From Rhyzopertha dominica (taxonomy: Eukaryota > Arthropoda > Insecta > Coleoptera > Bostrichidae): a DNA stretch of 64,000 nucleotides. Location: contig QCXZ01000064.1 of assembly GCA_025024175.1 (NCBI GenBank), positions 26,222,286 through 26,286,285 of the forward strand, read 5' to 3'. A program made the position numbers and the translations under genes. The notes beneath the pieces were generated by a model. That model did no database searches. It saw nothing but the letters and a program-made list of their open reading frames with translations, and was not told where the DNA came from. Each line of letters opens with the position of its first letter. Positions within the stretch are counted from its first letter, which is position 1. Positions 30,446 to 43,648 of this stretch are shown here, one piece after another.

Positions 30446-30932
30446 TTGTAAGCAGATACTGGTCTTGTTATTTGGTAGCAGGTATCAGGAAGCAGTTCTA
30501 GCTAACAGGTATGCATTGTCTGAATACTAGGTTCGGCAGATACTCGTATTGCGCGTTGGTTGCCGTACATTATATGTTATATTACCTACATATATGAAGC
30601 AAATGGGTATTATCACTTTTTTTTGAAAATTATGTAAAATGAATCTTGAAGTGCATATATATCGTACGCCATGTTAAAAAAAGCAAAAAAAAATATTTGT
30701 AGGTAGAGAATTTCAGGTCTGAAATTCGAATCTTAGGAGTCACCGCCAAAACGCTTCTATCCAAGGTTATTCAACTCGTGACGTCAAGTGTCATGTAAAC
30801 ATTACCGAGGAGCGTGCTGTTTAATGGTGTAGTATCATTCTTGTATTGGAAAATCTTTTGTGTGGTGGTTATTGAAGGGACGGTGTACGAGTTCGCACCA
30901 AAAAGTGATTTGTCGTTTTACAATCATCTATT
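30446..30932. other. Intergenic, nothing recognised
   Basis: No gene or named repeat. Confidence 0.4.
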
Positions 30933-31258
30933 ATGTATGGAAAACAAAACAAGTGTTGTTTTGTACATGGTTATAAAAGTAATTCAGTCAGTTCGGCTAA
31001 CAAACGTTCCTCGAGATTATCAACGTATGCCCCCTAGACGTGATATGCCAAAATCGCAAAGTTTGTTTTTCTGTTGTGAAGATCATCTTAATTCTTACTG
31101 TAAGTTTTATTATTCTTTTTGGGGTTATAAGTGTTTACCATTCAGTTTCCATTTTATTATAGCTGGAAAATGATATGAAAAATTACATGCGTTTTAAGTT
31201 GATAGAGGAAAATGTTATAATAAAGAACGACGTTGTTCCCCATATATTCGACTGTTAG
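30933..31258 (+). pseudogene. THAP-type zinc-finger domain relic
   Basis: MYGKQNKCCFVHGYKSNS begins at 30933 (the second metal-binding Cys appears as Tyr). After a frameshift comes NVPRDYQRMPPRRDMPKSQS, LFFCCEDHLN (the C-x2-H of the THAP finger), then, beyond a 65-bp stretch that looks like a small intron (ACT|GTAAGT ... TTATTATAG|CTGG), LENDMKNYMRFKLIEENVI and NDVVPHIFDC before a TAG at 31256. THAP domains bind DNA in transposases and host regulators. The frames do not join cleanly across the possible splice, so a pseudogene or mis-sequenced gene is more likely than a working one. Confidence 0.6.
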
Positions 31259-34200
31259 CCAGACCGGAAACGAACCGCAAGCACCCCGAAAATAAATGGC
31301 AATTTATGTTTATTGTGACCTCTAAAATAAATGTCAAGTTTAGGGTACATTTTTGATTCTTACATTTTTATGTTTACAAATAGTATGTTTCCAAAAACCC
31401 ACTGTGGTCAAATTATCAATGCCAAGGTAATTTGATAAAAAGTTTCATTTATGATGTTGCTTTTACGTTCCTCATCTCCGCCACGTTGAACCGCTCGTCA
31501 CTGTACACAAATTCCATAACAATGAACATGCCTTCAGAAGTCATAACTGATAAGTATTTCACTTTTTCTTGGCGTATTTTAATTCGCTTGTCACAAAATG
31601 AACGCGGAAGGTTCTGAGGAATGGTAAAACCTGTAATTGCCTTACTTTCTGAGCGATCATGTTACGTCTGATGATGACCAAGGATAATTTACTGCCATGA
31701 GCACACCATTACTTCAATGAGGCGTGCACATGCTTTTCCACCCAAAATTGAGGATCTGAGGATCGCGTCATTCACCATTATAGGCTTCTCACAATTCGAT
31801 CATCATGCTTACTAAAACAGCATCTGGATTCGCCGCTAAATACAATATGCCACTGCATTATGTCAGGAACAAATCCTCAAATCCTCTATTGTCGGTTCGT
31901 TCACTGGCAAACTGGCTAAGTCAAATTAAAGAAGCTTTCAGAAATGCTACGACAAGCAGTTACAGTTCTCCTATTTCGTTAAATGAAAAAAACCTTAAAA
32001 ATACGATAGGCAACGCAAAAACGAGTAAATTGTTAAGGCTGAGGAACTGACCTACTTTTTCTTAATAGAAACATACATGTTATAAAGGTACCAAAATTTA
32101 TTAAAAGAAAATAATGTTTACTAGCTGTTCTTTCTTCTGTTATTCAGTATAGTCATATGATATTAAGTCACAATGCAGAATTATAGTATACGATATGACT
32201 ATTAGCTGACTGCAGCTTAACATAACTCTGGTGCCTTTAAAGTATTGTTCTTATAAGCCGTGCCGGAATAAAATGTTACAGTTGGCTACCGCATTACACA
32301 AATGCAATAAAAAATTTACTCTATTAAAAAATACGTACTTATTGTATATTAAACTATCCTTTCCAGCTAAGGCTTATTACACATCTGCAGAATTGTTAAA
32401 TGTTGGGACCTGCGTTGATAAGAACCTCGCAAATTTAGTGATTGTAAATATCCTCAGATTGATTATCTGTTTTATTAATTTGATTATAGTGATGGTGAGC
32501 ACGTATTCGAAACTTATCGGGTACTTCGGTGAGTTTGGCCAATAGAAAAGGAGGACGTACTTGACGTACTTTTCTTATTTTCCAATTATTTTAAACCAAT
32601 GATCTCCGAAAGAAAAAAAATCGAAGGACCAAATATTCCTAGAAGAATGAATTCTCATTAAAAGTGGGTGTAGTAGGCTTCAGACATGTCAAGATCTCAT
32701 AATCTTCTAAATTTCCTTAGTCAACATATAAACCCATCTCCTATTTCAGCCGTACAACACCTCCAGTTACTCCATAATTGACAATTTGAGAAGAAAACAG
32801 TGCACATCAGGCACGTAGGTGTATAATACGCCACCATTCACATATTAGTTCGACCCACAGCAATCGAAAGTTGCCGTATTCAAGTATAACCGTATGCGTA
32901 GGTGGAGCTAAATGGGTCTCGATCATGTGTGCGATATTTAGCTCTCAACTGGCACAATTTGTTTCTTAACTACGACTGTTGCTGGCTTAATGGTTGTACG
33001 GACTTTCTAGGTCAGTAACTCGCGATTAAATGCTTGTAAACTGTAAAATGCGGAAATAATGGCATCTGTTACAGCTGGTGTCCAAATATGGGCACTGCGT
33101 GGTGCCCAGGTTACGTACCTGCCTGCTAACAGCATGGTGAGAACTAAACTGAAGATTAATGTATATTCACTGATATCAGTTACATGAAATATACAGGATA
33201 TAATTAACATTGAAACATTGAAGGAAGTAATTCTTTGACTCATTTCATGATATAAACTCACAGGTTTATTTGTACGAGCACGGCATTGACTTATAATACT
33301 AAACTGCTTTAATACTATCGAATCCAGTTGTCCAGTGAAGTCCTGCTGAGCGAGGCTTTTTTAATACAAGTTATATAATGCACATGCATCTCTTTCCTCT
33401 GCTATAGTTATGCAAACAAATGGAAAACATTTTTATGCAAAGTGAAAATGTTTTCGCGATCAAAAATGTTATTCTTAGAATAGCCGCAATTCCTTTTTAA
33501 CATTCTCGCAATAGGGTATTTAGAAATTGTGCATAACATTCTTGTCACTTCAGTTGTTGTTATTTCGTACGGCACAGTTAGATTTTTTGTGAATAAAGTT
33601 GTCAGATCAGCTGATTTTTGTAAAACCTTTAAGCACAGTAATGGGAATCCACTTTATCAAAAACTTCAGCACAAAACAGCGTTAACCTGGTAAACGATCT
33701 TATTCTTGCCAATGGAAGAATTTGTGTTATCTAAATCTCAGAAGCGTTACAAGTTAGTGTTGATAGCATCGAGGAAATCATTCATTGCCATCTATATTAC
33801 TAAAAGCTTGCGCAAGATGGGTACCCAGATTGCTGACTATGGAACAAGAACTGTGACGTGAAAAATGTAGTAGTATGAGCTTCTTCCAAATCTACCGTAT
33901 AGTCCGGGTCCGTCACTATAAGATACGTGCCACGAAATATAGTGTAAGCACTACTTCAACCTGATTTTTTTGTGAAAATTAGTTTCGTCAGTGAAATTTT
34001 CAGAGACTCGCAATGTATTCTAATTTTGACTGTAAAAACCTTTTCGTCAATTGAACAAATTTTTCAATAAATTCAATAGTGAATTTTAATAACTACCAAT
34101 TTTAGACTAAAAATCCATGTGATATAGTATAAGTAGATGCTCAATTTCCAGAACAATTCACCCCAAATATATGGGTATAGTTGCAATCATTCGATACGTC

Positions 34201-36689
34201 CCTTCTTTCGGCGTTGTAGAATTGATCGCAACTCAAACCCAACTTCCACTAAACACGAATTCCATTCATTACTTGAAGATCTACCATTCTAGATACCAAA
34301 TCATTCTTGTTATATACGTCATAGTGCTCCAACACGCCTTTTATATTCCCAACATCTTACAATTCATCGAAATGTATGTACCTATGTAAGAAGGAAACTT
34401 TTATGATTTACTTCACGGTTTTGTAAATTTTGCAAAACGTATTGGTAATAACTCATGATTACTTCTATTTATCATTCATAGCTCACATCTTTCAATCGAT
34501 AATTTGAACTATGCAAAAGCTAATGGCGCCGTTATCTTCTTCTTTTTTCCATACTGTTCACATCGATTGCAAATTTGGAGCCATTGGACTACGGTATGCT
34601 CTCTGTGTCAAATACTATTAAATAATCGTGATGCAAAAATAATAAATAAAATGTTATTCAGTACAGTCCTGTACCCAGCGGTACAATTTCTTCTCATAAT
34701 ATTACTTTCTGCTAGTCTTTGAAATCGAAGGCTGATTTACATAGTTTTGCCTATGTGTATTTTCTGAAACAAGTCCAACGAGAACAGTTGCAAGGCGTTG
34801 CAGTTGTTGTACTAACTGCTGGTACCCACGGTTATTATGTGTAGAGATCACCGTGCCTCGGTTAATGGAATTGGAAAATTGACAAAACGCGACTGCAACA
34901 GAAATCAACTATATTACGCAACTCTTTTTATTTATCGGAATGTTTGCAGTTTATTCTCCTGTAAGTATACAAAAAAAAATAATATACAATACAGAAAGCA
35001 CAGTGATCGTAAGACGAAACGAATGCAAAAGAACACTTGGACGCATATACAAATCCCGCAGTAAATCCCCCTGTAAAATTTTGTTGCATTATGGTGCGCT
35101 GTCGAGTGGCAGTGTATCTAACTTTAATTTTGCTGTAACCCTGTTACGTATAAATGTTTACAGATTAAAAGGTAGAAAATTCTTGAGAAACGGTTGGGTT
35201 CATCCAGTGTAAACCAGAAGGAATTTTTTTCTTAGTTTATCTGGATACTGAACAAGCAAGTCAAATGGGATGCTAGAACTTGGATAAAAGAGTGCACTGC
35301 TGGTAAGTAATGTTCTTTACACTAGTCAAAATTGNTNTTCGGGATATTGCAAGTTATTTACAACCTTTTTATTCCATTTTCGCCATTTAAAATGTACGTC
35401 ACATTACGCATAAGAAAATTTTTTCACCATGACATTTACATAGTTTCTGTATCGTTAACGCCAAATTAAACACAAACAGCAAGCAAAAAGCAGAATGTGT
35501 GAATCCAATGCCCGATTTTTTTTAAATGTATGCTTACCTAAAAGGGAACATCATACTAACGTTACACGATTTTATAAATCAGATGGATTTATTGTCAAAT
35601 GAGCCTTCATTTTCAGTCTCTTCGTTTATTACCGTACTGACAAGAATCGGCAAACCGCGGCTTTCTAGCCGTATGCGATTCTTTCAAAATACAATTGCGG
35701 CTATTCAAATTCTGTTTCAAAATATTGAAAGCTAAAGCCGTCGAGAGAAACTGGTCCATAATAAAAAGTCAAATCTGGAGAGGGATTTTGTAACCAAACA
35801 TAATTCTTTTGTAAGGATATATCTCGCGAGTAATGCAAGAATAAAAGCTGTTGAAGAACTTAAAAAAACTAGCCGTCATGTTCAATGTTGCATAATTGGA
35901 CACATTCCACGAACAGCGTAAATAGGTGAAGCTAAAAAGGGAAAACCATTCACAGTATGTGACTATATTAAGATATGTTTTATAAAAACGTCTGAATATC
36001 TGATAAAGTANTTTTAGAAACAAAACTGAAATTGTAACAAATCAAAGATATTCCACTGTCNATCGAATTTTTAAAATGATCTTGGACGTGACAATTTCTG
36101 TTGATGAGTCTTGCGACATAAAAAGTAGCACAGCGCAATATTTGTAAAATTTATTAGATGAAGGATGAAGTGGATTACCAATATTTAGAAAATAAAGTGC
36201 GATAGCTTTCTCGAAGCAATATTTTAAGCGTTTTCCCTCATGTCTGCATAAGATTAATGCCTTCTAAAATAATTAGACATTTATTTTATGACGGACACGT
36301 TGCAATGAATTTCATCGAACTAAATCTAAATATTTAAAAAAAGGAAACACTACACTTTGATTACTGAGTAAGTTATAGTTCGTTTTAAACATAAATTGCT
36401 TCTTTAGACCCAGAATATGAAGATATTACTGTATTTCCAAACCAATTTTTAACGAATAATGTAAATAAACGGTGGTTCTATTGACACCAGTTAATTCGCA
36501 AAGAACGATCTAAACAACTGAAATGAATGCTATAACCAAATAAAAAGTGGCTTATTGTATTGTGGGGCCACATATTTATGCATGCAATTTTTCTATTCCA
36601 TAAACTTAATAGACAAGTTAGGAATCCGAATGACTAATCAAAATTTAAAGTCGAGTATTAAAGTAAAAAACCGCTATAATTGTGTGCAA
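31259..36689. other. 5.4 kb without a supported gene
   Basis: Many ORFs of 60-105 codons on both strands, none with a recognisable domain. A stretch at 36075-36140 reads ILDVTISVDESCDIKSSTAQ, faintly like a hAT transposase, but nothing extends it. Contains N bases at 35333, 35335, 36010 and 36061. Confidence 0.4.
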
Positions 36690-36907
36690 GACTTACCAAA
36701 CATTTCTTAAGAAACAAGATAATATATTTTCGGAAAATCGCTGTCTGTTTGTTTGAACTTGTGTCAGGCAAATTTTGAGGTTCTTCGTCTTTGACAAAGA
36801 TTACAGGTGTAATCCAAACGTCAGACTTATAATTTTTTGTCAGTGTTTTCAAGAGACAGCGATTTTTCGAAAATATCTTATATTATGGACGCTGAAAGCA
36901 TTCACCC
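36690..36907. repeat. MITE-like family C, copy 2
   Basis: Shares CAGGCAAATTTTGAGGTTCT, TTTGACAAAGATTACAGGTG and TTTTGTCAGTGTTTTCAAG with copy 1 at 10.2-10.5 kb. Its right end, GACGCTGAAAGCATTCACCC, is the reverse complement of copy 1's left end, defining the terminal repeat. Confidence 0.72.
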
Positions 36908-37009
36908 ACATTTCTTAAAAAATGCTAGGTCATCGTCCTTGACTTTGTCTTTTTATTATAATTTCATTGTTTGTAGTCTCCAACATAGTACCGTACTAAC
37001 ACAGTAATA

Positions 37010-37411
37010 ATACAGGGTGTATAAGGGTACGCATTGGCTGTATCTTGAAAACCACTCATGCTATCGTTTTAAGGAAAATTTTTTGAATAAAAATGTACCA
37101 GATAAATTCATTAAAAATATCTTGAAGTTTCGCCTTAACCAAATTTAACAAAAATTACAACTGTTCCAAGAACAACTAAATAACAGTATATGGGGCGCCT
37201 TCGTTTGAAAAACTGTCATACTTTACTCGATTTCCCAAAGGATCAAATATAGGTAATGGTAATTTTGACCACTAAAAATACTTTTTAATCTTGAATATAA
37301 AATAAGATCTTCTGAATAAATTTAAGAAATTAATCGTTTTTACTAGTCATAGAAGTGCAATCTGAACCGTTACTAGATAAATTGTTCATTTATGTCAATG
37401 TATTCTATTTT
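37010..37411 (+). repeat. Mariner-type terminus AATACAGGGTGTATAAGGG and following element sequence
   Basis: TACAGGGTG starts a segment whose opposite end I could not find. It may be the left end of a non-autonomous element that includes the tandem repeats to about 38.09 kb, where GTTACCACGGCAACC resembles a motif beside the mariner at 12.3 kb. Confidence 0.35.
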
Positions 37412-37840
37412 GGCAATAACTTCAAAACTAGAAAACCTATATCAACGTCAGATTTTTAGTACAATTCTTCTTAAATAATAGCTTACAAAACAAAGTGAGA
37501 AAGGTACGTTGTTCAGTTTTTCTTCACAATTATGAAATTATTCCTTTTGCTTATTTTATGCCTTGTATGTAGGTACTATAACTTCAAAACTAGAAAAGCC
37601 ATTAAACTCGGGTTGTTACCAAAGTTTTTTTTATTATAGCCTTTAAATCAAAGTGAAAAAAGTTCGTTGCGCTGTTCAGTTTTTCTTCATAATTCAAATT
37701 AAATTAATAAATTATTTATTGTCTCGTGGTTACTGTTTTAGAAAAAACTTAAACACGAAAAATGACACTTGCCTGGGGTTTGCAGTTTGCAGTACATCTT
37801 TTTTACATTATAGCCTACAAAAAGAAGTGAAAACTTAATA
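37412..37840 (+). repeat. Three diverged tandem units of about 160 bp
   Basis: Units start near 37412, 37577 and 37735. Shared blocks are AACTTCAAAACTAGAAAA, ATAGCYTACAAA/ATAGCCTTTAAA with AAAGTGA, and GTTCAGTTTTTCTTCA. The third unit is the most diverged. Confidence 0.6.
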
Positions 37841-38329
37841 TTTTTTAAGAAATCGACAAAACTATGATACTTTTTTAAATGGCGCCCTTTGCTTCTATTT
37901 AAGGAAGCCATGTGTGGAATACAATAAATCCCAATCTAATTTAAAATCCGTGTAAAATGTGTCCTAGTTTGTTAATTTTGGTTAGGGTCTTTAGAAGATA
38001 CAGCATCTAGAATTTTGAATTTAGTAATGTCGTTACCACGGCAACCAGACAAAAAATGTAAAGAAACTTCTAGGTAATTCGTGAAATAAATACTTTTACT
38101 GCGAATATCTTTTTCGGCTTTAAAGCTTGCCGACTACTGTTTGATATGATAAATAACCAAAAATTTATTGGACAAAGATAAAAAGCTTACCATATTTATC
38201 AGATAAACGATAGGATAATTAAAGATAAGATACTATTTTAATATAAAGATGCTATATTTCAAGTTAGTAAGCCGTACATTAATTTATGCACACTCAAACT
38301 CAACAGAAAGGGAAAGTAACATTGTATTT
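37841..38329. other. Intergenic, nothing recognised
   Basis: No gene or named repeat beyond the possible element end noted above. Confidence 0.35.
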
Positions 38330-38530
38330 AACATTCGACCCCTCTACTTTGCTCCGCCTCTGGTCAGTACGGTTGCATCACGGGTTGGCCGCTCTCGCAC
38401 ATGGCGGCGCTGCTTGTAATCAGTGTAAAACCTAAGTCGGTTGGGCGTGTATATACATCCGAAAATGTTTTAAAATCGTTGTGTTTTGTGGTTAAAAATG
38501 GTGTGATTATTGAAACCAAGGGTACGTAGC
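38330..38530 (+). promoter_or_regulatory. Candidate promoter and first exon of an unidentified host gene
   Basis: GC-richer than its surroundings, with CATGGCGGCGCTGC, an initiator-like AATCAGTGTAA and downstream GAAACCAAGGGTACGTAGC, which contains a plausible splice donor. Such a block in AT-rich insect DNA often marks a housekeeping promoter with a noncoding first exon, but no downstream exon was found in the window. Inference only. Confidence 0.25.
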
Positions 38531-40404
38531 AATTTTAATTACCACCTAGCGAGCCAGTGTAAATTTTGTAGGTTACATTGTGCGGTGAAACTCGATATAT
38601 TTATCTTTCAAATGGCATCTGTTCCGTTCGCCGTATACAAATAGATAAAAATACACCTTGTTCACTTGGAACTGCCCGTTTTGTCATCACAGCACACTTG
38701 AGAACTGCCAAAGTGTATTTTTTACGCAAAACAGGCGCTAAACCCTAACCCCCGAATCAATTTTGACAGCTGCAGCAATAAGTGTTTATATTATTGATTT
38801 ATATTATTTTACAAGCATTAAATCTTGTTAGCGGTTGTAGGGATGGGCAAAAATTAATCCAATTAGGCTTTATAGAATCAGAGTGGCCTCGTTAAACTTC
38901 TTCAGCTAATAATCAATAGTTCTGACGCTGCCTTTATTTATATTCCGCCTAACCGTGGATCACTTATGCGGTAGTAGTTTAAATGCTTTCCAGTGGCGTA
39001 GCATTACGGTTCCTGAGTACTTGAGTTATGATTTTTTGGAAAACTGCACAAACAGTTTTCTAGGTTAGGTACAAATATGGTAAACAACTAGGTACTTAGC
39101 CAAGGTCGTTTGATAGCTTCGGTCACATACGGAATGCAATGTGCGTGAGCTCATCTACATATTTGTCTCTTTATAGGTGTGTACTGTATGCGTAGCGTAT
39201 CAAAACTAAATAGATGCACCACATTGTAAACAACGATTTCCAGGAAATAAAACTGGCGTTGGTGTTGCTTATCAGCCTCGGGCATTCCCTAAATTTAGAT
39301 CTAGTAGGTGCTTAGAAAGGGTGAACAGTTTCTGATGTATATTTACATAATTTTCCCGTTTCTAAACTCTATAAATAGAAGCGCAACTAAACGGTTTCTG
39401 TGAATTTTGAAACTTGAACCGTTATAATGTCAATGAGGAAATTTCGTACCTCTTATAATCAAAAATGTGTGACAAATAAAATAACCATACCCTTCTAGGA
39501 AAATCGTGATTTTCATAGGTATCTAGGTAACTTCCTAGTAAAATATTGAATCAGAGATATTAAAACATCAATTCTTAATCTGTTGGCAATGTCGATGCTC
39601 CATGCGTAGGTAACATGACAAATAATTGTTATCCTTATTGAAATTAAACAAAGATGGCTATGCTTTGTTCCCTTTTGAGTAATCAGAGGGTTTGCCTTGG
39701 ATTTTGTTCATGTTCCCAGATCACGTGTTGAGTAAAAAGTTTAACAAAGGTATTATTTATTTTATAGGTCTGTCACTTTACAGAATATGAGGCGCCGAAG
39801 GGATCAGTGAATTTTTTTTTACAAATATATGTGTTATTGTATAGGTAATTAAAAATATAAAATATTCAGGAATATTTTTCGAAATAAAATATATAAATTA
39901 GGTATAGTTTTATTTTATTTAATTAATTAATATATTTCTTCTTTTGAGGTTTGTTTGCGATCATCGCAATAATAACTGAGAACACATATAAATTTGAATT
40001 TAGATGATTAATTTTCACAGTACTTACGCATAGAGTTTGATAACATTTAGATTTTCTCCCAGNTCGGATGGGATTTTAATTATCAGTTTGCAGGCGATTT
40101 TCTCATAATTTTCTCATAACTTCTATCTAATTCATCTCAAAAATGCTCTTCATGCGACTCCGAACCCATAATAATTTATCGTACTATTTTAAACAATATT
40201 TACAAAAAAAATGCTAATAATCTCAGCAACTTTGGCAGAATATATTAAATTTGATCTATAATATAATACATATATATTTATATTAAACACAGTGAAAAAA
40301 CCCTTAATAATTATTGTTCTGTGAATGACCTTTGATGTAGATGTTTATGAGTGTAAAATAAGTTAAGTATTAATGAACCGATGAGAATTAGTGAGAACCT
40401 AAAA
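38531..40404. other. Noncoding, nothing recognised
   Basis: Would be an intron if the 38.4-kb promoter is real. No ORF of note. Confidence 0.35.
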
Positions 40405-40530
40405 AATATTAACAATGGATGGCCTCCACGTTGCTGCATGCATTCATTAAGGCGTCTTGTGAACGATTCAAATTAGATGATCGATTTCCTCCTGAGGTGG
40501 CCTAATTCTAGTGTACTTAGACGACATCGT
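40405..40530 (-). pseudogene. Mariner transposase C-terminal scrap
   Basis: Reads TRRLNECMQQRGGHPLLIFF, matching the end of the transposase at 23.2 kb (TRIRMCIQQNGGHFEHLS); upstream residues are out of frame. Confidence 0.45.
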
Positions 40531-42329
40531 GAAGTACCGCTAGAGTCTATGGAGGACTGAGTAAAATTTGAAATTTACAACCCATAATGTATCGTACGTA
40601 TTAGATGGGTCGTCAAGGCAACAAATGGACTTTGTTTTGTTTAAAATATTTCAAATTAATTGTGACTGCATATGGTTGTGCATGGTCTAGTTGAAATGCA
40701 GAGGGTAAAACTTGCTACATTAACGGAAATTTGTTCGTATTCTTGCTCTGGACAAAATATTATTTATTTAGAATTGCCTTTGCAACCACCCTGCAAAATG
40801 TTATTTTGGCTTGTTTTGTTGATCGAATAGAACATCTAAGAAGAAGACAAAATCGAGTCCATTGATAAGGCTGAAAAACTAGTTTGCTTTCTTATTAATT
40901 AATAAACGTACACGAGTACCAAGATACATTAAAAAGAAATGCAAGAGTGGTAAAAAGTATGGATTCAGTTAAGTATAATAAAAAGTATTCATTAAAACTT
41001 ATTGAAATTTGGTATTTGCTTAAAAGTATTTAAATTCTAGACTTTTGATGTCTGCTCAGCAAAAACTTGAATTTGAAATTTTGTTATGTGTCTATGCGGT
41101 TGCGTAATATTCCGTGCGTCTAGCTTCCTGTTTATTTTAAACCGGTATAGTCTTACCATCGATGACATAATTTGCTGATTACGTCGTACGTACTTGTCTA
41201 CCTAACTCACCTTCGTCCATTTACCATCGAGTTTATGCGTTAACTAGCGCCAGATGTATTACTTGGCATTGCTGCAATCCCTAACTTGAATCAAATCAAT
41301 GAACCTAGGATATCGTTATCTAAGGAAAATATAGCCTCACAGGAGTCGTACAATTCCCTCGCGAACCAGACGAGCACGTGTTGAGTATCCAGACATGAAA
41401 ATTGTTGGAGAATTGGTCTGTTTGGTATAATCTTCGTCTGACTCTACGGGAAATATAGTGGAAATAACACTAATTGGCCTATTTTTGTTCGTGATTCACG
41501 TAGGTAAAAACAGCAAGTTGTTCCGTGCCAAATCGTATAAAGCACAGCAGAAATATTAGAGGGTTCTGTCTCGGAAATATTGACCTTTTATATTATTTCA
41601 GATGCTCGACTTTTAAAGGTGTTCCATACAGCCAATGAAGATGTTAGAAAGTATATCTTATACAACTTGTTATAATTACATATACATAGTTACTAAGTAT
41701 ATTAAAAAAATGTGGGCCTGTATAGCTAGAGCTGTAATTATATTGTATAAAAAAGTTTGTAATAGAAAATTCCCTGCTTAAAAAAAGGTCCAACCTTAAA
41801 TTATTGTACACCTGTTAGAGTTTCTGATCATCAGACTCTAAATGATTTGAGGTATTGAGTATTGAGTATTTAGCAAATTATTATTTTTTGGCGTAATACC
41901 AAGTTTAATAGAGAATTTTAGGAAAATTTGATAACAGAAAGCACAACAATTTCACCTATTAAATTATTAAACTGACAATGTAATGTATATTGTGCTAAGA
42001 ATTGTAGCGCTGTAGAAAGAAGCGATTTTTTTTATATCTAAACTCAACGATTTTCAAGTTACAGATGTTTTCAACCTCCAATATCATAATTTCGATAAAC
42101 AATTAAATGCGTACAATTTATCAAGGCAAGCCTTATGAGCCAACAAGACATCTAAATTTTCCTGTTAGCTGACTTTTTGACAGAAGATGAATTTGTTTGT
42201 ATTTTATATATTTAGTTAATGTTGTAAATTTGTTACTCGATTTTAATTATTCTAAGGAATTTTTACGCGGTCCCAATGGTTTTTTATAGTTTTTAGTATT
42301 CGAACTGTAATGTTATTGAAATTATTAAA
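40531..42329. other. Noncoding, nothing recognised
   Basis: AT-rich, no supported gene. Confidence 0.4.
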
Positions 42330-42745
42330 ATGCGACATAGTGAGACGCAGAGGATAGAAGTTCTGGTGGTGAGTGGTTACAAGAATAGAACCGTAACTCA
42401 ACAGAAGTCTGGGGATTTATTAAATCAAAAATATTTTGATCGCCCACCAGTTTCTCAACTAACAGTAAGTAAGCTTCAACAAAAAATTTCGTCAAATTGG
42501 CCGTGTACAAGATTCCTCAAAGAGTAGTAGGCCATTATTTTCTGAATTTCTGTCATCTAAACAACTAGCACCAGAATTAAATATGGGAAGGGGGCAGTGC
42601 TGAAAATATTGCATGTAAATAAATATCATCCATACAAAGTGCAAGTCCTTGAAGAACAAGTGGTATGCTTTGAGGACCTAAGTTTAGTGAAAAACACCTT
42701 CCACTTAAATGGAGAAGTAAACACTCAAATTCACTGTATTGGTAG
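42330..42745 (+). pseudogene. Mariner transposase remnant, internally deleted
   Basis: MRHSETQRIEVLVVSGYKNR, TQQKSGDLLNQKYFDRPPVS and LTVSKLQQK form the N-terminal DNA-binding part. After a frameshift the text continues FRQIGRVQDSSKSSRPLF, then LKILHVNKYHPYKVQVLEEQ and TFHLNGEVNTQIHCIGR. The piece carrying the first catalytic Asp is deleted between HPYKVQVLEE and FHLNGEVN. Confidence 0.8.
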
Positions 42746-43440
42746 GTATTTGCTATTTTCTCTCGTATTTTCTAGATATTGTTTCTTGCAGAAGAGAAAC
42801 CTGACTTAACCTAATTCAAATACCAAGATTCCCGAACTTAACCTCACCCTGGATTTTTTCCATTAGGTTACATTAAAAGTCAAGTTTTTAAAATACATAC
42901 AATACTATTTCTTATATCCGAAGTCATTGTTCGGGAAAATTTTATTAATCATTAAATTAAGCTATATCATTATAATTCTCATCCTCCTTTTTAATAACAT
43001 TAAGAGAAAATCAGGAGAAATACAGGACTCATTTAATTTTTTTTGCACGGCTTATTTCACAAAAATATTTTATTTATGTTCGCAACTATTGTATAAAACA
43101 GAATAGCTAATCAAGTTGTAGATGTAGTAAACACGTCTAAATGCACATAGTTCTGTTACAAAATCGTCGAACATAATCATGCAAGATAAAATAAACTCAA
43201 GAAGATAATATAATAAAATATAAAGGTTATAACAAAATAAAAAGATGCAGTGTGCGTAAAATTCGCGCACACAGGTTGTATATTCCATTAATCGATTTAT
43301 AAGAGGTTTACACTTCACTATTTCCCGGTAGCTAGTAATGGCACTTTGTATCCAATATTCGTATAGTATAAGACACTAAACCTGTAACACCAAGAAACAA
43401 TAATTATAATAATTTTGTCAGAAGAAGTTGAAATTTTAAG
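42746..43440. other. Noncoding, nothing recognised
   Basis: A minus ORF at 43070-43318 has no recognisable motif. Confidence 0.4.
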
Positions 43441-43500
43441 TAATCATTTTTATTCTTCAAAAGAAAATATTCTTAATGTGAACTTCCACTTTATTTTTCA

Positions 43501-43545
43501 ATTGTATAGCGCTTTCGGCTAAATGCTAGCCATCGTCAGTACAAA
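43501..43545 (-). ncRNA. Hammerhead-like core, minus arm of Penelope element
   Basis: Mirror copy of the motif at 45101-45145; CUGACGA at 43539-43533. Confidence 0.5.
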
Positions 43546-43648
43546 CGTTTAAAGGAAACTAACAGTTTGACAAAGTCAAAAATCAGAAACAAGCAAACTT
43601 GACTACAAACTGAAATGCAACCCACATGCCAGTAACTCAAACGAAACA

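Noticed and set aside
31640..31950. Possible Tc1-like transposase on the minus strand
   Set aside because: A DDRIVRSL-like stretch was noticed, but no following catalytic motif could be found in any frame.
33007..33261. Hydrophobic 84-codon minus ORF as a chemoreceptor fragment
   Set aside because: Hydrophobic but lacks receptor motifs, splice sites or neighbouring exons like those of the two confirmed receptors.
35530..36340. Possible hAT transposase body
   Set aside because: Only a short SVDESCDI resemblance; no dimerisation region or catalytic motifs were found.
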